A stretch of 64,000 nucleotides of DNA. Source: Halobacteriovoraceae bacterium (GTDB taxonomy: Bacteria > Bdellovibrionota > Bacteriovoracia > Bacteriovoracales > Bacteriovoracaceae). The notes under the pieces are model-generated. The model saw only the letters and a program-made list of their open reading frames with translations, did not search any database and was not told the origin of the DNA. The stretch is from the NCBI GenBank assembly GCA_002713145.1, contig PAVS01000007.1:1-64000 (forward strand), read 5' to 3'. Both the position numbers and the translations under genes were made by a program. Of the stretch, positions 17,564 to 26,131 are shown in pieces. Within the stretch, counting starts at the first letter, position 1. Every line of letters begins with the position of its first letter.

Positions 17564-20275
17564 ATGGCAACGAATTTAAAATATATTAGTCAGAGGTTAA
17601 GTCTAAGAAAACCACAGAAAGAAAGTCTTGAAATACTTTCTAAGTTGACATCAAGTATAGACTTAAATAAAGAAACCAATAAGGATGAAGCCTTGGAAGC
17701 ATTTCAGAAGGCTGGAAGTTTTGAGAAGCTTGTGGACTTTGAAAGAGGTTTTCCTTCAGTAACATTCGCCCTCGCTACAGGTGTTGGGAAGACAAGGTTG
17801 ATGGGAGCTTTTATAAGTTATCTCTATAAAGAAAAGGGTTTGAGGAACTTTTTGGTCTTAGCTCCAAATTTAACAATTTATAATAAGTTGATCACCGATT
17901 TTAGTCAGGAAACGCACCCTAAATATGTTTTTAAAGGCGTTCAGGTGGAGCCAAGGGTTATTACTGGAGATAATTACTTAAAAACGAATACTGTTAGATA
18001 TTCCCAAAACCGATTCGGACAATCTTCTCTTTTTGATGATGAGATCACTATAAATGTATTCAACATCTCAAAGATTAATTCAGAAGCTAGAGGTGGAAAG
18101 GCTCCAAAAATTCGAAGGGTGTCTGAGTATTTCGGAGAATCTTATTTTCAATACCTACAAAATCTTGATGACCTGGTATTGTTGATGGATGAATCCCACC
18201 ACTATAGAGCTTCAAGAGGAATGGAGGTTCTCAATGAGCTTAATCCTATTCTTGGTCTAGAGCTTACTGCAACTCCAACACTGACAAATGGAACACCATT
18301 TAAAAATATTGTTTATGAGTATACATTGGCCCATGCTATACAAGACGGTTATGTCAAAGAACCAGCTGCTGCAACAAGAAAGAATCTTACTAGAGAGCAG
18401 TTAACGTCAATGTCTCCTGAAGAACTTGATCATATGAAGATTAGGGACGGAATTGCAGTTCATGAGGAAACTAAGCATAACCTAGAAGTATATGCACGAA
18501 ATAACAAAAAACCGATAGTTAAACCATTTGTTTTAATCGTCGCTCAGGACACAACTCATGCAACAGAATTAAAAAACTTTATTCAGTCGGATGATTTTAG
18601 AAATGGTCAATATAAGGATAAGGTCTTTGAAATTCACTCTAATCAACGAGGTGCTGAGAAGGAAGAAAATATTCAGAAGCTTCTTGAGTTAGAAGATCCT
18701 CGAAACAAATATGAGATTGTCATTCATTGTAATATGCTTAAGGAAGGATGGGACGTAACGAACTTATATACAATCATTCCATTAAGAACATTTGCTGCAA
18801 ATATTTTAACAGAGCAAACATTGGGTAGAGGTTTGAGGCTACCTTATGGAGAAAAGACGGGAGATGAAAATGTTGACCACCTTACTGTTATGGCACACGA
18901 GAGTTTTGAATCATTAATTGCTGCTGCTAATAATCCTCACTCAATCGTAATGAAGCAATTCTTTGTAGATCCAGATGATGAAATCTTTAAAAAGAATCAA
19001 GAAGTGGTAACTTCAAGAAGTCAAGCAGAAGAAGAAATAGAGGCTCAGCAAAAAGAAATAGAACAAATTGAAGATGAGGAAGAACGAAATAAAGCTAAAG
19101 CAAAAATAGAAGTTCAAAGAGTTATACTCGCTGAAACGACAAATAGTGATAATGTAATTGACCTCAAGGACCTATCTAAAGACGAAGTAAAAGAGAAAAT
19201 TAAAGAGACCGTTAAATCCAAGGTAAAGCAGGGCGTTCTATTTACAAATGTTGAAGATGTTCAAATCGAGGAATTTTTTGAAGAGAAATATGAAAAGATA
19301 ATAGAATCTGTAATCTCTAAAACTATAGAGATACCAAGGATAACAATTCAATTGAAAAATGAAACAGAGTTTGGATTCAAGGACTTTGATTTAGATTGTT
19401 CAAATATGCCAAATTACAGTCCTGTGGCTGAAGAAATATTTGTCAGATACCTTCAGGATCAAGAAAAGACTCATACTCATTCAATCGCCAACTCTGATAC
19501 TTCTGATGTGCAAAGTTGGCAAAATACTATCGTAAATGAGTTATTGAACTATGACGAAATTGATTATGATGAGCAAGTAGACTTACTTTATAAGCTTGCG
19601 GAAAAAGCAGTGTCCCATTTTAAGAGCTATTTAAAGGACGATGCAGAGGTTGATAATGTAATAAAATACAATAAGCAAAAGATCGCAGAGTTTATATATA
19701 CTCAAATGAATGAAAATGTAGTGTACAATCCAGGTGAATTTGAATCGGCTGAAGTCTTACCTTTCACTCGAATAGAAGAGCATAATTATACAAAGTTTAA
19801 AGAAGAAGATATCCATAAGTCTCGGGACCATGTTGCTACAAAGGTTGAACTTACTAGACGAGTTTATGATTATTATCAAAAGTCCTGTCATACTTTTTAT
19901 AAATATGATTCACTTCCTGAAAAGGAGCTGGCTTCTTTATTAGATGAGGACAAAACTGTTCTGAAATGGTTAAGACCTTCACCAAGACAGTTTAATATTT
20001 ATTGGAATCATGGAGTTAGTAATTATGAACCTGATATTGTTGTTGAGTCAGAAGATTGCCACTATATAATTGAAGTGAAAGCTAAAAAAGATATGTCCAG
20101 TTCAGATGTGATCGATAAGGCAAAAGCGGCAGCTCAGTACTGTAAGATAGCAAGTGATTACAATAAGAAACATGGTAAAAAACCTTGGAAGTACTTGATC
20201 ATTCCTCATGATGAGATCACTTCGACAAGAGATTTGAGCTATTTCACATCATTTGAATTTAAAAATGATTTGTAA
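17564..20275 (+). CDS. res: Type III restriction enzyme Res subunit (helicase-nuclease)
   Basis: A 903-residue protein with an SF2 helicase core: ATGVGKT (Lys76), DESH (from Asp209), then LTATPTL and LGRGLRLPYG. A Glu/Lys-rich coiled segment lies at about 480-530. The C-terminal PD-(D/E)XK nuclease shows Asp824 and, after 13 residues, Glu837-Val-Lys839 in YIIEVKAK. It works with Mod to translocate on and cut unmodified DNA. All catalytic residues are present, so it is probably active. It is the last gene of the HTH-SNF2-mod-res operon. Codon use across the operon is more A/T-rich than in the addAB block, consistent with transfer. Confidence 0.88.
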   Translation: MATNLKYISQRLSLRKPQKESLEILSKLTSSIDLNKETNKDEALEAFQKAGSFEKLVDFERGFPSVTFALATGVGKTRLMGAFISYLYKEKGLRNFLVLAPNLTIYNKLITDFSQETHPKYVFKGVQVEPRVITGDNYLKTNTVRYSQNRFGQSSLFDDEITINVFNISKINSEARGGKAPKIRRVSEYFGESYFQYLQNLDDLVLLMDESHHYRASRGMEVLNELNPILGLELTATPTLTNGTPFKNIVYEYTLAHAIQDGYVKEPAAATRKNLTREQLTSMSPEELDHMKIRDGIAVHEETKHNLEVYARNNKKPIVKPFVLIVAQDTTHATELKNFIQSDDFRNGQYKDKVFEIHSNQRGAEKEENIQKLLELEDPRNKYEIVIHCNMLKEGWDVTNLYTIIPLRTFAANILTEQTLGRGLRLPYGEKTGDENVDHLTVMAHESFESLIAAANNPHSIVMKQFFVDPDDEIFKKNQEVVTSRSQAEEEIEAQQKEIEQIEDEEERNKAKAKIEVQRVILAETTNSDNVIDLKDLSKDEVKEKIKETVKSKVKQGVLFTNVEDVQIEEFFEEKYEKIIESVISKTIEIPRITIQLKNETEFGFKDFDLDCSNMPNYSPVAEEIFVRYLQDQEKTHTHSIANSDTSDVQSWQNTIVNELLNYDEIDYDEQVDLLYKLAEKAVSHFKSYLKDDAEVDNVIKYNKQKIAEFIYTQMNENVVYNPGEFESAEVLPFTRIEEHNYTKFKEEDIHKSRDHVATKVELTRRVYDYYQKSCHTFYKYDSLPEKELASLLDEDKTVLKWLRPSPRQFNIYWNHGVSNYEPDIVVESEDCHYIIEVKAKKDMSSSDVIDKAKAAAQYCKIASDYNKKHGKKPWKYLIIPHDEITSTRDLSYFTSFEFKNDL

Positions 20276-20458
20276 TAATTTGTAATTTATTTAAAATTCA
20301 CCTTAGTAATTTCGAGGATATATAGAGTCATCACCACCTCCACCAAAACAAGAAAGTTTTTAACTTAAAAATTCTTTATTAAAACTTAAGAGCGGTTTAG
20401 ATAAATTACTTCTTTGCATATACCGATATGGATATGAAATGTTATTTCTAGGAGAGAT

Positions 20459-21148
20459 ATGAAAGATTTTCATCAAAAAGTTATCAGTTTTCAGAATGAA
20501 TTAAAGTCAGAAGATCAAGAACATGGCTTTCATCGTTATAAGTCTTGGGAGCATTGTTATCATGCTTTTGGACAAAGTAATATAGATATTGATCATTTAG
20601 CACTACATTTAAGTATCTATCTTGCAAGTTGGGGGATGTATAGAGGCTCCAGTTTTATCTTAGAATTTGATTATAAATTAAATGTCGAAATAGTGAATAT
20701 TATAAAAAAACATAAAGATCTATATGATATTTCCTTTGAGGAATTTGGTGAAAAAATCCCGATAATTGTTAAGTTACATAAAGAAGTTAAAGCTTATTAC
20801 GAAGAAACGTTAAAGGTTTACAGTAAAAATGATAAAGTTCTGAAAGTAAAGGCATCAGAAACATTAACCACCAAAATTTTAATGGGCTCTTTAGGCTGTG
20901 TTCCAGCTTATGATAGGTATTACAAGGCAGGACTAAAAAACTGTGGAATCAAACAGAGTTTTAGTTTGAAAGGGCTTCAAGAATTGTTTGAATACGTTTC
21001 ACAAGCTAAAATAAACTTTAAAAAGACTTCCAAAGTTTTAGAAAAAAACTCAGGGGGGCTAAAATATCCCGAAATGAAGATGGTTGATATGTACTTTTTC
21101 CAAAGTGCTAGGAAACCTTATCTTTCGGAAATTAAAATTGCAGCCTAA
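20459..21148 (+). CDS. Unknown accessory protein paired with a UDG-like protein
   Basis: A 229-residue protein that I do not recognise. It has a conserved-looking block LASWGMYRGSS at about 60-70 and ends with MKMVDMYFFQSARK. It is very A/T-rich in codon use, has no signal peptide and no membrane segment. GGAGAGAT lies just before the ATG. The stop is one base before the next ATG, so the two are a tight pair. It follows the type III locus after 183 bases that contain no gene, so it may be extra defence cargo. Confidence 0.6.
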   Translation: MKDFHQKVISFQNELKSEDQEHGFHRYKSWEHCYHAFGQSNIDIDHLALHLSIYLASWGMYRGSSFILEFDYKLNVEIVNIIKKHKDLYDISFEEFGEKIPIIVKLHKEVKAYYEETLKVYSKNDKVLKVKASETLTTKILMGSLGCVPAYDRYYKAGLKNCGIKQSFSLKGLQELFEYVSQAKINFKKTSKVLEKNSGGLKYPEMKMVDMYFFQSARKPYLSEIKIAA

Positions 21149-21149
21149 T

Positions 21150-21863
21150 ATGAAATCGATTGATTTCAATACAGTTGAACAAAAACTTTTAGATCTTTTA
21201 AAAAACTATCTTGATTTGAAAGGAGCTGTTTTTTATGGGGCTAATAATACATTAAAAGTGAATGATTTGTATATCATGGGAATAAATCCGGGGGGAGGAG
21301 ATGGAACAGAGCTTGTCCCTAATTTGAAAGAAGATATTATGGCTTTTAAAAATCGAAATATCTGTGCTTATACAGATGAAAATTGGTGTGGTGGAGATTT
21401 TTATTGTCCTGAAAAAGCTGGAACTCATAAATTTCAAAAAAGAATTAAGTATTTAGTCAATTTATTTTCTCATGATATTAATTCAGTTTTTGGAACAAAT
21501 TTAATTTTTAGACAAACTCAAGATGTTAATAATCTGGATTTTTGGAAAGAAGCTGAAGCTTACTGGCCAGTACATGATTATTTTATTTCATTAATTAGAC
21601 CCAAGTTAGTTATTTGTATCGGAAATAGTGAAAGTCGTTCAGCATATTCTTTTATAAAAAATAAATTTAATGTTGAGGACATTGCTAATTATAGAGCTGG
21701 ACATGGAAACTACAAAATCAAATATACTCGAATCAGTATTCAGAATAGAGAGACTTATATACTTGGAATACCACACATTAGTTACTATGAACCTAATAAA
21801 CAAGAACTCTTAGATCTTGATTTACCTAATTTAATACTAGGCCAAAGTTTAAAATCTGCTTAA
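21150..21863 (+). CDS. Uracil-DNA-glycosylase-superfamily-like protein
   Basis: 237 residues. The N-terminal third contains LYIMGINPGGG (GINPG at 44-48), which resembles motif 1 (GxxPG) of the UDG superfamily. A second candidate motif, LGIPHISYY (His209), sits near the C terminus, where the family has its His-containing loop. The middle strand VICIGNSESR would fit the same alpha/beta fold. The assignment is by motif only. The start at 21150 follows the stop of the preceding gene by one base; an upstream in-frame ATG at 21084 lies inside that gene and is unlikely. It could recognise modified bases in phage DNA. Confidence 0.55.
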   Translation: MKSIDFNTVEQKLLDLLKNYLDLKGAVFYGANNTLKVNDLYIMGINPGGGDGTELVPNLKEDIMAFKNRNICAYTDENWCGGDFYCPEKAGTHKFQKRIKYLVNLFSHDINSVFGTNLIFRQTQDVNNLDFWKEAEAYWPVHDYFISLIRPKLVICIGNSESRSAYSFIKNKFNVEDIANYRAGHGNYKIKYTRISIQNRETYILGIPHISYYEPNKQELLDLDLPNLILGQSLKSA

Positions 21864-21998
21864 TTATCTTTCCCCAATAAAACCAATAAATTCTAGTTAC
21901 TTAACCCACCTAAATTCTCCATTTTCAGTTAAACAAATGTGCGTAATTAGCCGATAGGTTTAGTCCGGTATATTTTTAGCAGGAGTTGAAACAACAAG

Positions 21999-23147
21999 AT
22001 GACGAACCCTAAAAGAGTATTGAAAAACCTAAGCGCTTTAAGTGCTTTGGAAGAATATGAATATTTAGGGAAGAGCTACTCCGATATTAAAAGTGAGCTG
22101 GAATCATTACCTCTCGATCAAATTTTTTCTCAGTATAGCTATGAAGCGCTCGCTAAAAAATTGCTTCCAGAAATTCAACCGGAGAACGGTGAGTTGATCC
22201 TGGCGGCCATAGCTTTTCGAAATAAACATATTGCCAATAGAGATGTGCAGCGAAAAGTTGAGCCTGAGTATGCCATGATCGGTGATGACAGTTTTGATGA
22301 AGATCATTATAAACAACTGGATTTACAACTTAGAGATAAAGAAGAAGTAACGTCGTATATTGAAGCTGTTCAGAGGATCGCGGTGGCCAGTGAGTTCGCG
22401 TTTGAATTGATATGTAAAAGACATGATTTGCAGGTTGTGCGTCTCAATACGGCGGGTGATTATTTTAGTAAAGAGGACTTTGAGGTTAACGGAGTTCGAG
22501 TTGACGTAAAAGCTAAGTGCCATATTGGAAGTAAGAGTAAAAAATACGAAAAGCAGCTCAAAGATAATGCCAGTCATGAAGTGATGGCGATATTTTACTC
22601 GCTCAAAGACTTTGATGAGGATACCAATACTTTTTGCTGTCTCTTAGGGATCATAGATCTAGCTAAACTTAAAAAATATAATCTCTACAATGTTTCATTA
22701 AATTATATCAATCCCTGTCTGCTTATCGATTTTAAAGAATACTTTAATCTTGAGAAAAAGCATTCTCTTTTAAAAGAAAATGTGGGCTATGAACTTTTAG
22801 ATTTTTATTTACTCAAGAAAAAAGAAAGTGATTTCCCGGTGATAAATGTGGGGGAAGCCTGTGAGTATTTCGGCTTTCATCAGGTGATGAACTATCTGGC
22901 TCAGCATGAATATTTTGATGCTGACTTTAAGCAATTGTTTGATGAACTCAGCGTTCCTAATTATGAGTTTGATGACTCTATTATTAAGTCTTATAACTGG
23001 CTTGTAAGAATGATCCAAAAGAAAAAAATCTTTAATATCGTTTTGTTCCAACGAACAGTGATGAAGGGATTGATTTTGACTCCTCAACAAGCAGAGTATC
23101 TCAATGCTCTATTGAAGGTGATCAACTATTTGCCTAAGTTTCGTTGA
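21999..23147 (+). CDS. PD-(D/E)XK nuclease-like protein heading an accessory cluster
   Basis: 382 residues of unknown family. Residues about 127-172 look like a nuclease fold: an acidic helix EFAFELI, then FEVNGVRVDVKAK with Asp169-Val-Lys171, followed by a long Lys-rich helix. The C-terminal half is helical. It is the first of six tightly spaced genes (21999-26131). The reading frame continues past the TGA at 23145 without another stop for 98 codons (see the next entry). AGGAG lies 13 bases before the ATG, a wide spacing. Function as a nuclease is an inference. Confidence 0.6.
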   Translation: MTNPKRVLKNLSALSALEEYEYLGKSYSDIKSELESLPLDQIFSQYSYEALAKKLLPEIQPENGELILAAIAFRNKHIANRDVQRKVEPEYAMIGDDSFDEDHYKQLDLQLRDKEEVTSYIEAVQRIAVASEFAFELICKRHDLQVVRLNTAGDYFSKEDFEVNGVRVDVKAKCHIGSKSKKYEKQLKDNASHEVMAIFYSLKDFDEDTNTFCCLLGIIDLAKLKKYNLYNVSLNYINPCLLIDFKEYFNLEKKHSLLKENVGYELLDFYLLKKKESDFPVINVGEACEYFGFHQVMNYLAQHEYFDADFKQLFDELSVPNYEFDDSIIKSYNWLVRMIQKKKIFNIVLFQRTVMKGLILTPQQAEYLNALLKVINYLPKFR

Positions 23148-23159
23148 AAATTTACCGGT

Positions 23160-23444
23160 GTGGGGATCGGTGAGTGTGAGATCTCTATTTCCAATGACTT
23201 CATCATCGCTCGCAAGGACTTTCAATCCAAAGGAAATACTCTTTTTGCCAGAAGCTGGTATAACCACGACATATTAGTGCTAGGGAGTGAGGGGCACGAG
23301 CAATGTGATGATGAGGACTGTGGCTGTCTCACTCATACCATTCGTGAAATTAAGATAGGGCGACTTCGGTGTAAGAGGTATGGAAGAGATGCTTTTTATG
23401 AACAAAGTAAAAAGAATAAACAAAAAAGACTAAGGGATAAATAA
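23160..23444 (+). CDS. Cysteine-rich 94-residue frame, in phase with the gene upstream
   Basis: The frame contains CDDEDCGCLTH and a basic C terminus. Its only plausible start is GTG at 23160, with no Shine-Dalgarno. It is in exactly the same frame as the 382-residue gene, separated by one TGA and four codons. A short hairpin (TTACCG with CGGTGA, ten-base loop) begins four bases after the TGA. It may be expressed by stop-codon read-through, by reinitiation, or be the tail of a gene broken by a point mutation. The 1-base TAATG overlap with the next gene argues that translation does pass through it. Confidence 0.5.
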   Translation: MGIGECEISISNDFIIARKDFQSKGNTLFARSWYNHDILVLGSEGHEQCDDEDCGCLTHTIREIKIGRLRCKRYGRDAFYEQSKKNKQKRLRDK

Positions 23445-24043
23445 TGCAAGATCTTTTAAAGTTGAATTCATTAGAGTTATTTAAGCAGGTGACGGGGAAG
23501 TCCACGGATGAAGTGATCTTGATGATGCTCAATTCTACTTTGTTTATTCATCCTGAAGTGGTGAGAGAGACTCCCGTGAAATTTCCCAATGCGGTAAGAG
23601 AGTCTAATGAATATCACGCCGGAGTGAAAAGAAGACAGAAAAGTATTTGGATGGGAGAAGAGGTGAGTGTTCATGATAATAGCAAAGCCAGGCTTGCTTT
23701 CGGACAGTATGCGAACTTAGTTATGAAGGGAAAGCATAGAAATGTTCCCATAGGTTTGCACGTCACTCATATCTGGGAGAGAGTGTTTGATCCCGAGTTT
23801 TTTACCGCTGGGTGGAATATATGTCTGATGCCTGATTTTTTAAAGATCTACACGGAAAAACAATCTGGAACAGACTATATTGCTCGTTGCCTAAAACAAG
23901 CTGGCTTTGATTTATATTTTAAATCGGGTGTGGTTGCGCCTAATGAATATGTAGTAGACCCGGGAATTGATCTCAAAGCTAGGTTTCCAGATTGGAAGCC
24001 AGTGTTTACTGAAAATAAAACTGTATTTAAAGATGTTGCTTAA
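23444..24043 (+). CDS. Unknown protein with an HNH-like segment
   Basis: 199 residues. The central part has LHVTHIWERVFD followed by GWNICLMPDFLKIY, which resembles the first His and the Asn of an HNH nuclease loop. A clear third His or zinc cysteines are missing, so nuclease activity is only a possibility. There is no signal peptide. Its ATG overlaps the preceding stop by one base (TAATG), and the next gene follows after 10 bases, so it belongs to one operon. Confidence 0.55.
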   Translation: MQDLLKLNSLELFKQVTGKSTDEVILMMLNSTLFIHPEVVRETPVKFPNAVRESNEYHAGVKRRQKSIWMGEEVSVHDNSKARLAFGQYANLVMKGKHRNVPIGLHVTHIWERVFDPEFFTAGWNICLMPDFLKIYTEKQSGTDYIARCLKQAGFDLYFKSGVVAPNEYVVDPGIDLKARFPDWKPVFTENKTVFKDVA

Positions 24044-24053
24044 GGGGATTTAA

Positions 24054-25649
24054 ATGCTTAAAGGTAGAGTGGTAAGCGTAAACAAAGAGAGTGGATATTT
24101 TTATATCTTTGTTAAATCAGAAGATATTAAAGCTTTTGCTCATATTTCTCAGATGGAAAATAGAGAGCTTCCCCAGGTTGAAGATGAGGTTTCAGTGACT
24201 GAGCTCGACTTTAATCCGGATAAAAATCGTTTCGAGGCTTTGGGAATCAAAAACCTAGCTTCCCATACCCCCAATAATCTCTTTAAGAATGTAAAGTATG
24301 TGGACTTCTCGCAAAATAAAAAAGAAGTTAAACCAGCTCCTCCCAAAGAAGAAGTGAAACCAGAAGTAGAAGTAAAACAAATTGAGCCTAAAAAAGTAGA
24401 ACTTAGCAGTGATGTAAAAGCCGGCAAGCACTTTTTAGTTGTTTTTAATCCGCTCTATAATGAAGCAGATGATATGGCCCAAGAAAAACATAGAGGCGAG
24501 ACCCAGGCCCATTGTTTTTATAAACTGCTCAAATCTAATATTATTGAGGGAAAAGAGAACTCCTATTGGGGAAAACTAGAAGCACCTAACACTGAAGCGC
24601 CTCGAATCAATTTTGAATCTTATCAGCAACAATTTTTAGTCAATGAGCAAAACAAACAAGATACTTATTTGTTTATCTCGGATTTTAGTTATTTATGGGT
24701 GTGTAAGATTGAAGCTGTAGCTAAAACCATTGAGGCCAGTGAGTTAGAGAAATGTCTGTATTTTTATCAGAAGGTAGAAAAAGAGAAACATTTCAAAGTT
24801 GAAGTGTGGTTTAAGGTCTCTGATATGAAACTGCTCGCCACTAGTAATAAGGAGACCTATAAGTATATGGCCAACTTCGATGTGCCGTCTCAAAATATTA
24901 AAAGCTTTAATCCTTATCTATGTAATATAAAATACCCGCTGGTGCTAGAAGACACTTCTCAAGAGAATTATTTCCCAAGGGCCGATGAGAAAGAAGTCCT
25001 CAAAGAAAATGAACTGATCAGCTCTAATACCTTAAGTCGAGAGCTCGTTCACCGTATTCATTCTTATCTCATCCCTGAAGAAATCTTTGATATCGTACCA
25101 GTCGCTGCGCAAAGTGAAATCAAACTGGCCGAAGCCCTCTATATCCAATTGCAAAAACATAAAACGGAAGAGAAGGCACGAAAGATTCAAATATTCACTC
25201 ATTATGCAAAAGCTCTTGAAGCTATACTTAGAGATCTCACCCTCGTAAAACATAAAATAGATATCGGTGAGAATATGTTCTCGCTAGGATTCTTTGAAAC
25301 AGAAATAAAAAGGTATCGAGAAGGAAAGAGCTCTATTATCCAAAACTTCACGGAGAATTTAAGATCTTTTTTTAGCACTCCGGATTTTCACGACTTCATC
25401 ACTTGTGTTAAAGATTTGAGAAATCTATCGGCCCACGCCCTCGCAGACCGCTTGGAAGAGGGGTCCGCTGAGCTACGCTATTTGACCTCGGTTCGAAAAT
25501 GCATGCTGGGAGTGGGGTCCAAAGGTTTGATCATAGAGCTCTATCAAATGCTAGATAAGAAAACCAAGAAGGCCACCTCCACCAGTCTATGTGATCTCTA
25601 CGCCGAAATTAATACGGAGAAATATCGCAATTATAAGAAGGTGGCGTAG
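24054..25649 (+). CDS. Cold-shock/OB-fold protein fused to a HEPN-like domain
   Basis: 531 residues. Residues 1-65 are a cold-shock-like OB fold (KGRVVSVNKESGYFYIFV, then FAHISQM). A Pro/Glu/Lys linker follows (about 88-118), then a middle alpha/beta domain (about 122-300). The helical C-terminal domain carries RNLSAH, with Arg456 and His461 giving the Rx4H motif of HEPN ribonucleases. HEPN proteins are common RNA-cutting effectors in defence and toxin systems. The whole reads as an RNA-binding effector, which is an inference. AAGGGGA sits five bases before the ATG and overlaps the upstream stop, so it is co-translated with its neighbours. Confidence 0.65.
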   Translation: MLKGRVVSVNKESGYFYIFVKSEDIKAFAHISQMENRELPQVEDEVSVTELDFNPDKNRFEALGIKNLASHTPNNLFKNVKYVDFSQNKKEVKPAPPKEEVKPEVEVKQIEPKKVELSSDVKAGKHFLVVFNPLYNEADDMAQEKHRGETQAHCFYKLLKSNIIEGKENSYWGKLEAPNTEAPRINFESYQQQFLVNEQNKQDTYLFISDFSYLWVCKIEAVAKTIEASELEKCLYFYQKVEKEKHFKVEVWFKVSDMKLLATSNKETYKYMANFDVPSQNIKSFNPYLCNIKYPLVLEDTSQENYFPRADEKEVLKENELISSNTLSRELVHRIHSYLIPEEIFDIVPVAAQSEIKLAEALYIQLQKHKTEEKARKIQIFTHYAKALEAILRDLTLVKHKIDIGENMFSLGFFETEIKRYREGKSSIIQNFTENLRSFFSTPDFHDFITCVKDLRNLSAHALADRLEEGSAELRYLTSVRKCMLGVGSKGLIIELYQMLDKKTKKATSTSLCDLYAEINTEKYRNYKKVA

Positions 25650-25655
25650 AAACTT

Positions 25656-26003
25656 ATGGCAGCACCAACTAAAACGAAAAAAGATAACTTTCACTATTTA
25701 AGCCTGTATAATCTTTTAGAATCATGGGTGAATTCAAGCCCAGATGAAGTTCAGCTCGATGGAAGTAAAGCCAAGACCTCTAACCCTAAAGGGTGGATAT
25801 ATTTCATATCAGGTCCTAAGTTTTACAAAATCAATGGTGATACCACCAAAGATGCTGTGGAGACTTTTCTATCCCTTCATAAAGAACATGATGGAGAGTT
25901 TGAGGATATTTTTGAGGTGGCTCAAACTGATAGTGGTAAGGAATGTTTACGTCTACGGGATAACTCTGATAAAGCTCATGGTTGGTATTGTTATTTAGCA
26001 TGA
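25656..26003 (+). CDS. Small unknown protein of the accessory cluster
   Basis: 115 residues, no recognised family. It is Asp/Lys-rich with a short aromatic C terminus (AHGWYCYLA). No signal peptide. It starts 6 bases after the HEPN-type gene and its stop overlaps the next ATG (ATGA). Position suggests a partner or antitoxin-like role for the larger protein, but the sequence gives no direct evidence. Confidence 0.6.
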   Translation: MAAPTKTKKDNFHYLSLYNLLESWVNSSPDEVQLDGSKAKTSNPKGWIYFISGPKFYKINGDTTKDAVETFLSLHKEHDGEFEDIFEVAQTDSGKECLRLRDNSDKAHGWYCYLA

Positions 26004-26131
26004 AAAACACCAAACAATTCTACGACCTTGAGGTTGAGTTTATTCTCAGTGATAAAGACAGAACGTCGTTAAAATTATATGATAGGGCCTTAAGACATCA
26101 AATTAAGATGTTAAATAAGGAGAGTCCATGA
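26000..26131 (+). CDS. 43-residue bridging protein
   Basis: A short frame that exactly fills the gap between two genes, with ATGA overlaps at both ends (26000-26003 and 26128-26131). The double four-base overlap is hard to explain by chance. The peptide is charged, beginning MKNTKQFYDLEVEF and ending KMLNKESP, and contains no recognised motif. Expression would be by translational coupling, since it lacks its own Shine-Dalgarno. Confidence 0.55.
   Translation: MKNTKQFYDLEVEFILSDKDRTSLKLYDRALRHQIKMLNKESP

Noticed and set aside
12767-20275. A complete DISARM system
   Set aside because: The SNF2 helicase and methyltransferase fit, but DrmA, DrmB (DUF1998) and DrmC are absent and the nuclease is a type III Res.
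23145-23190. A selenocysteine insertion at the in-frame TGA
   Set aside because: The hairpin is only six pairs with a ten-base loop and lacks the bacterial SECIS features. No selenoprotein family is recognised.
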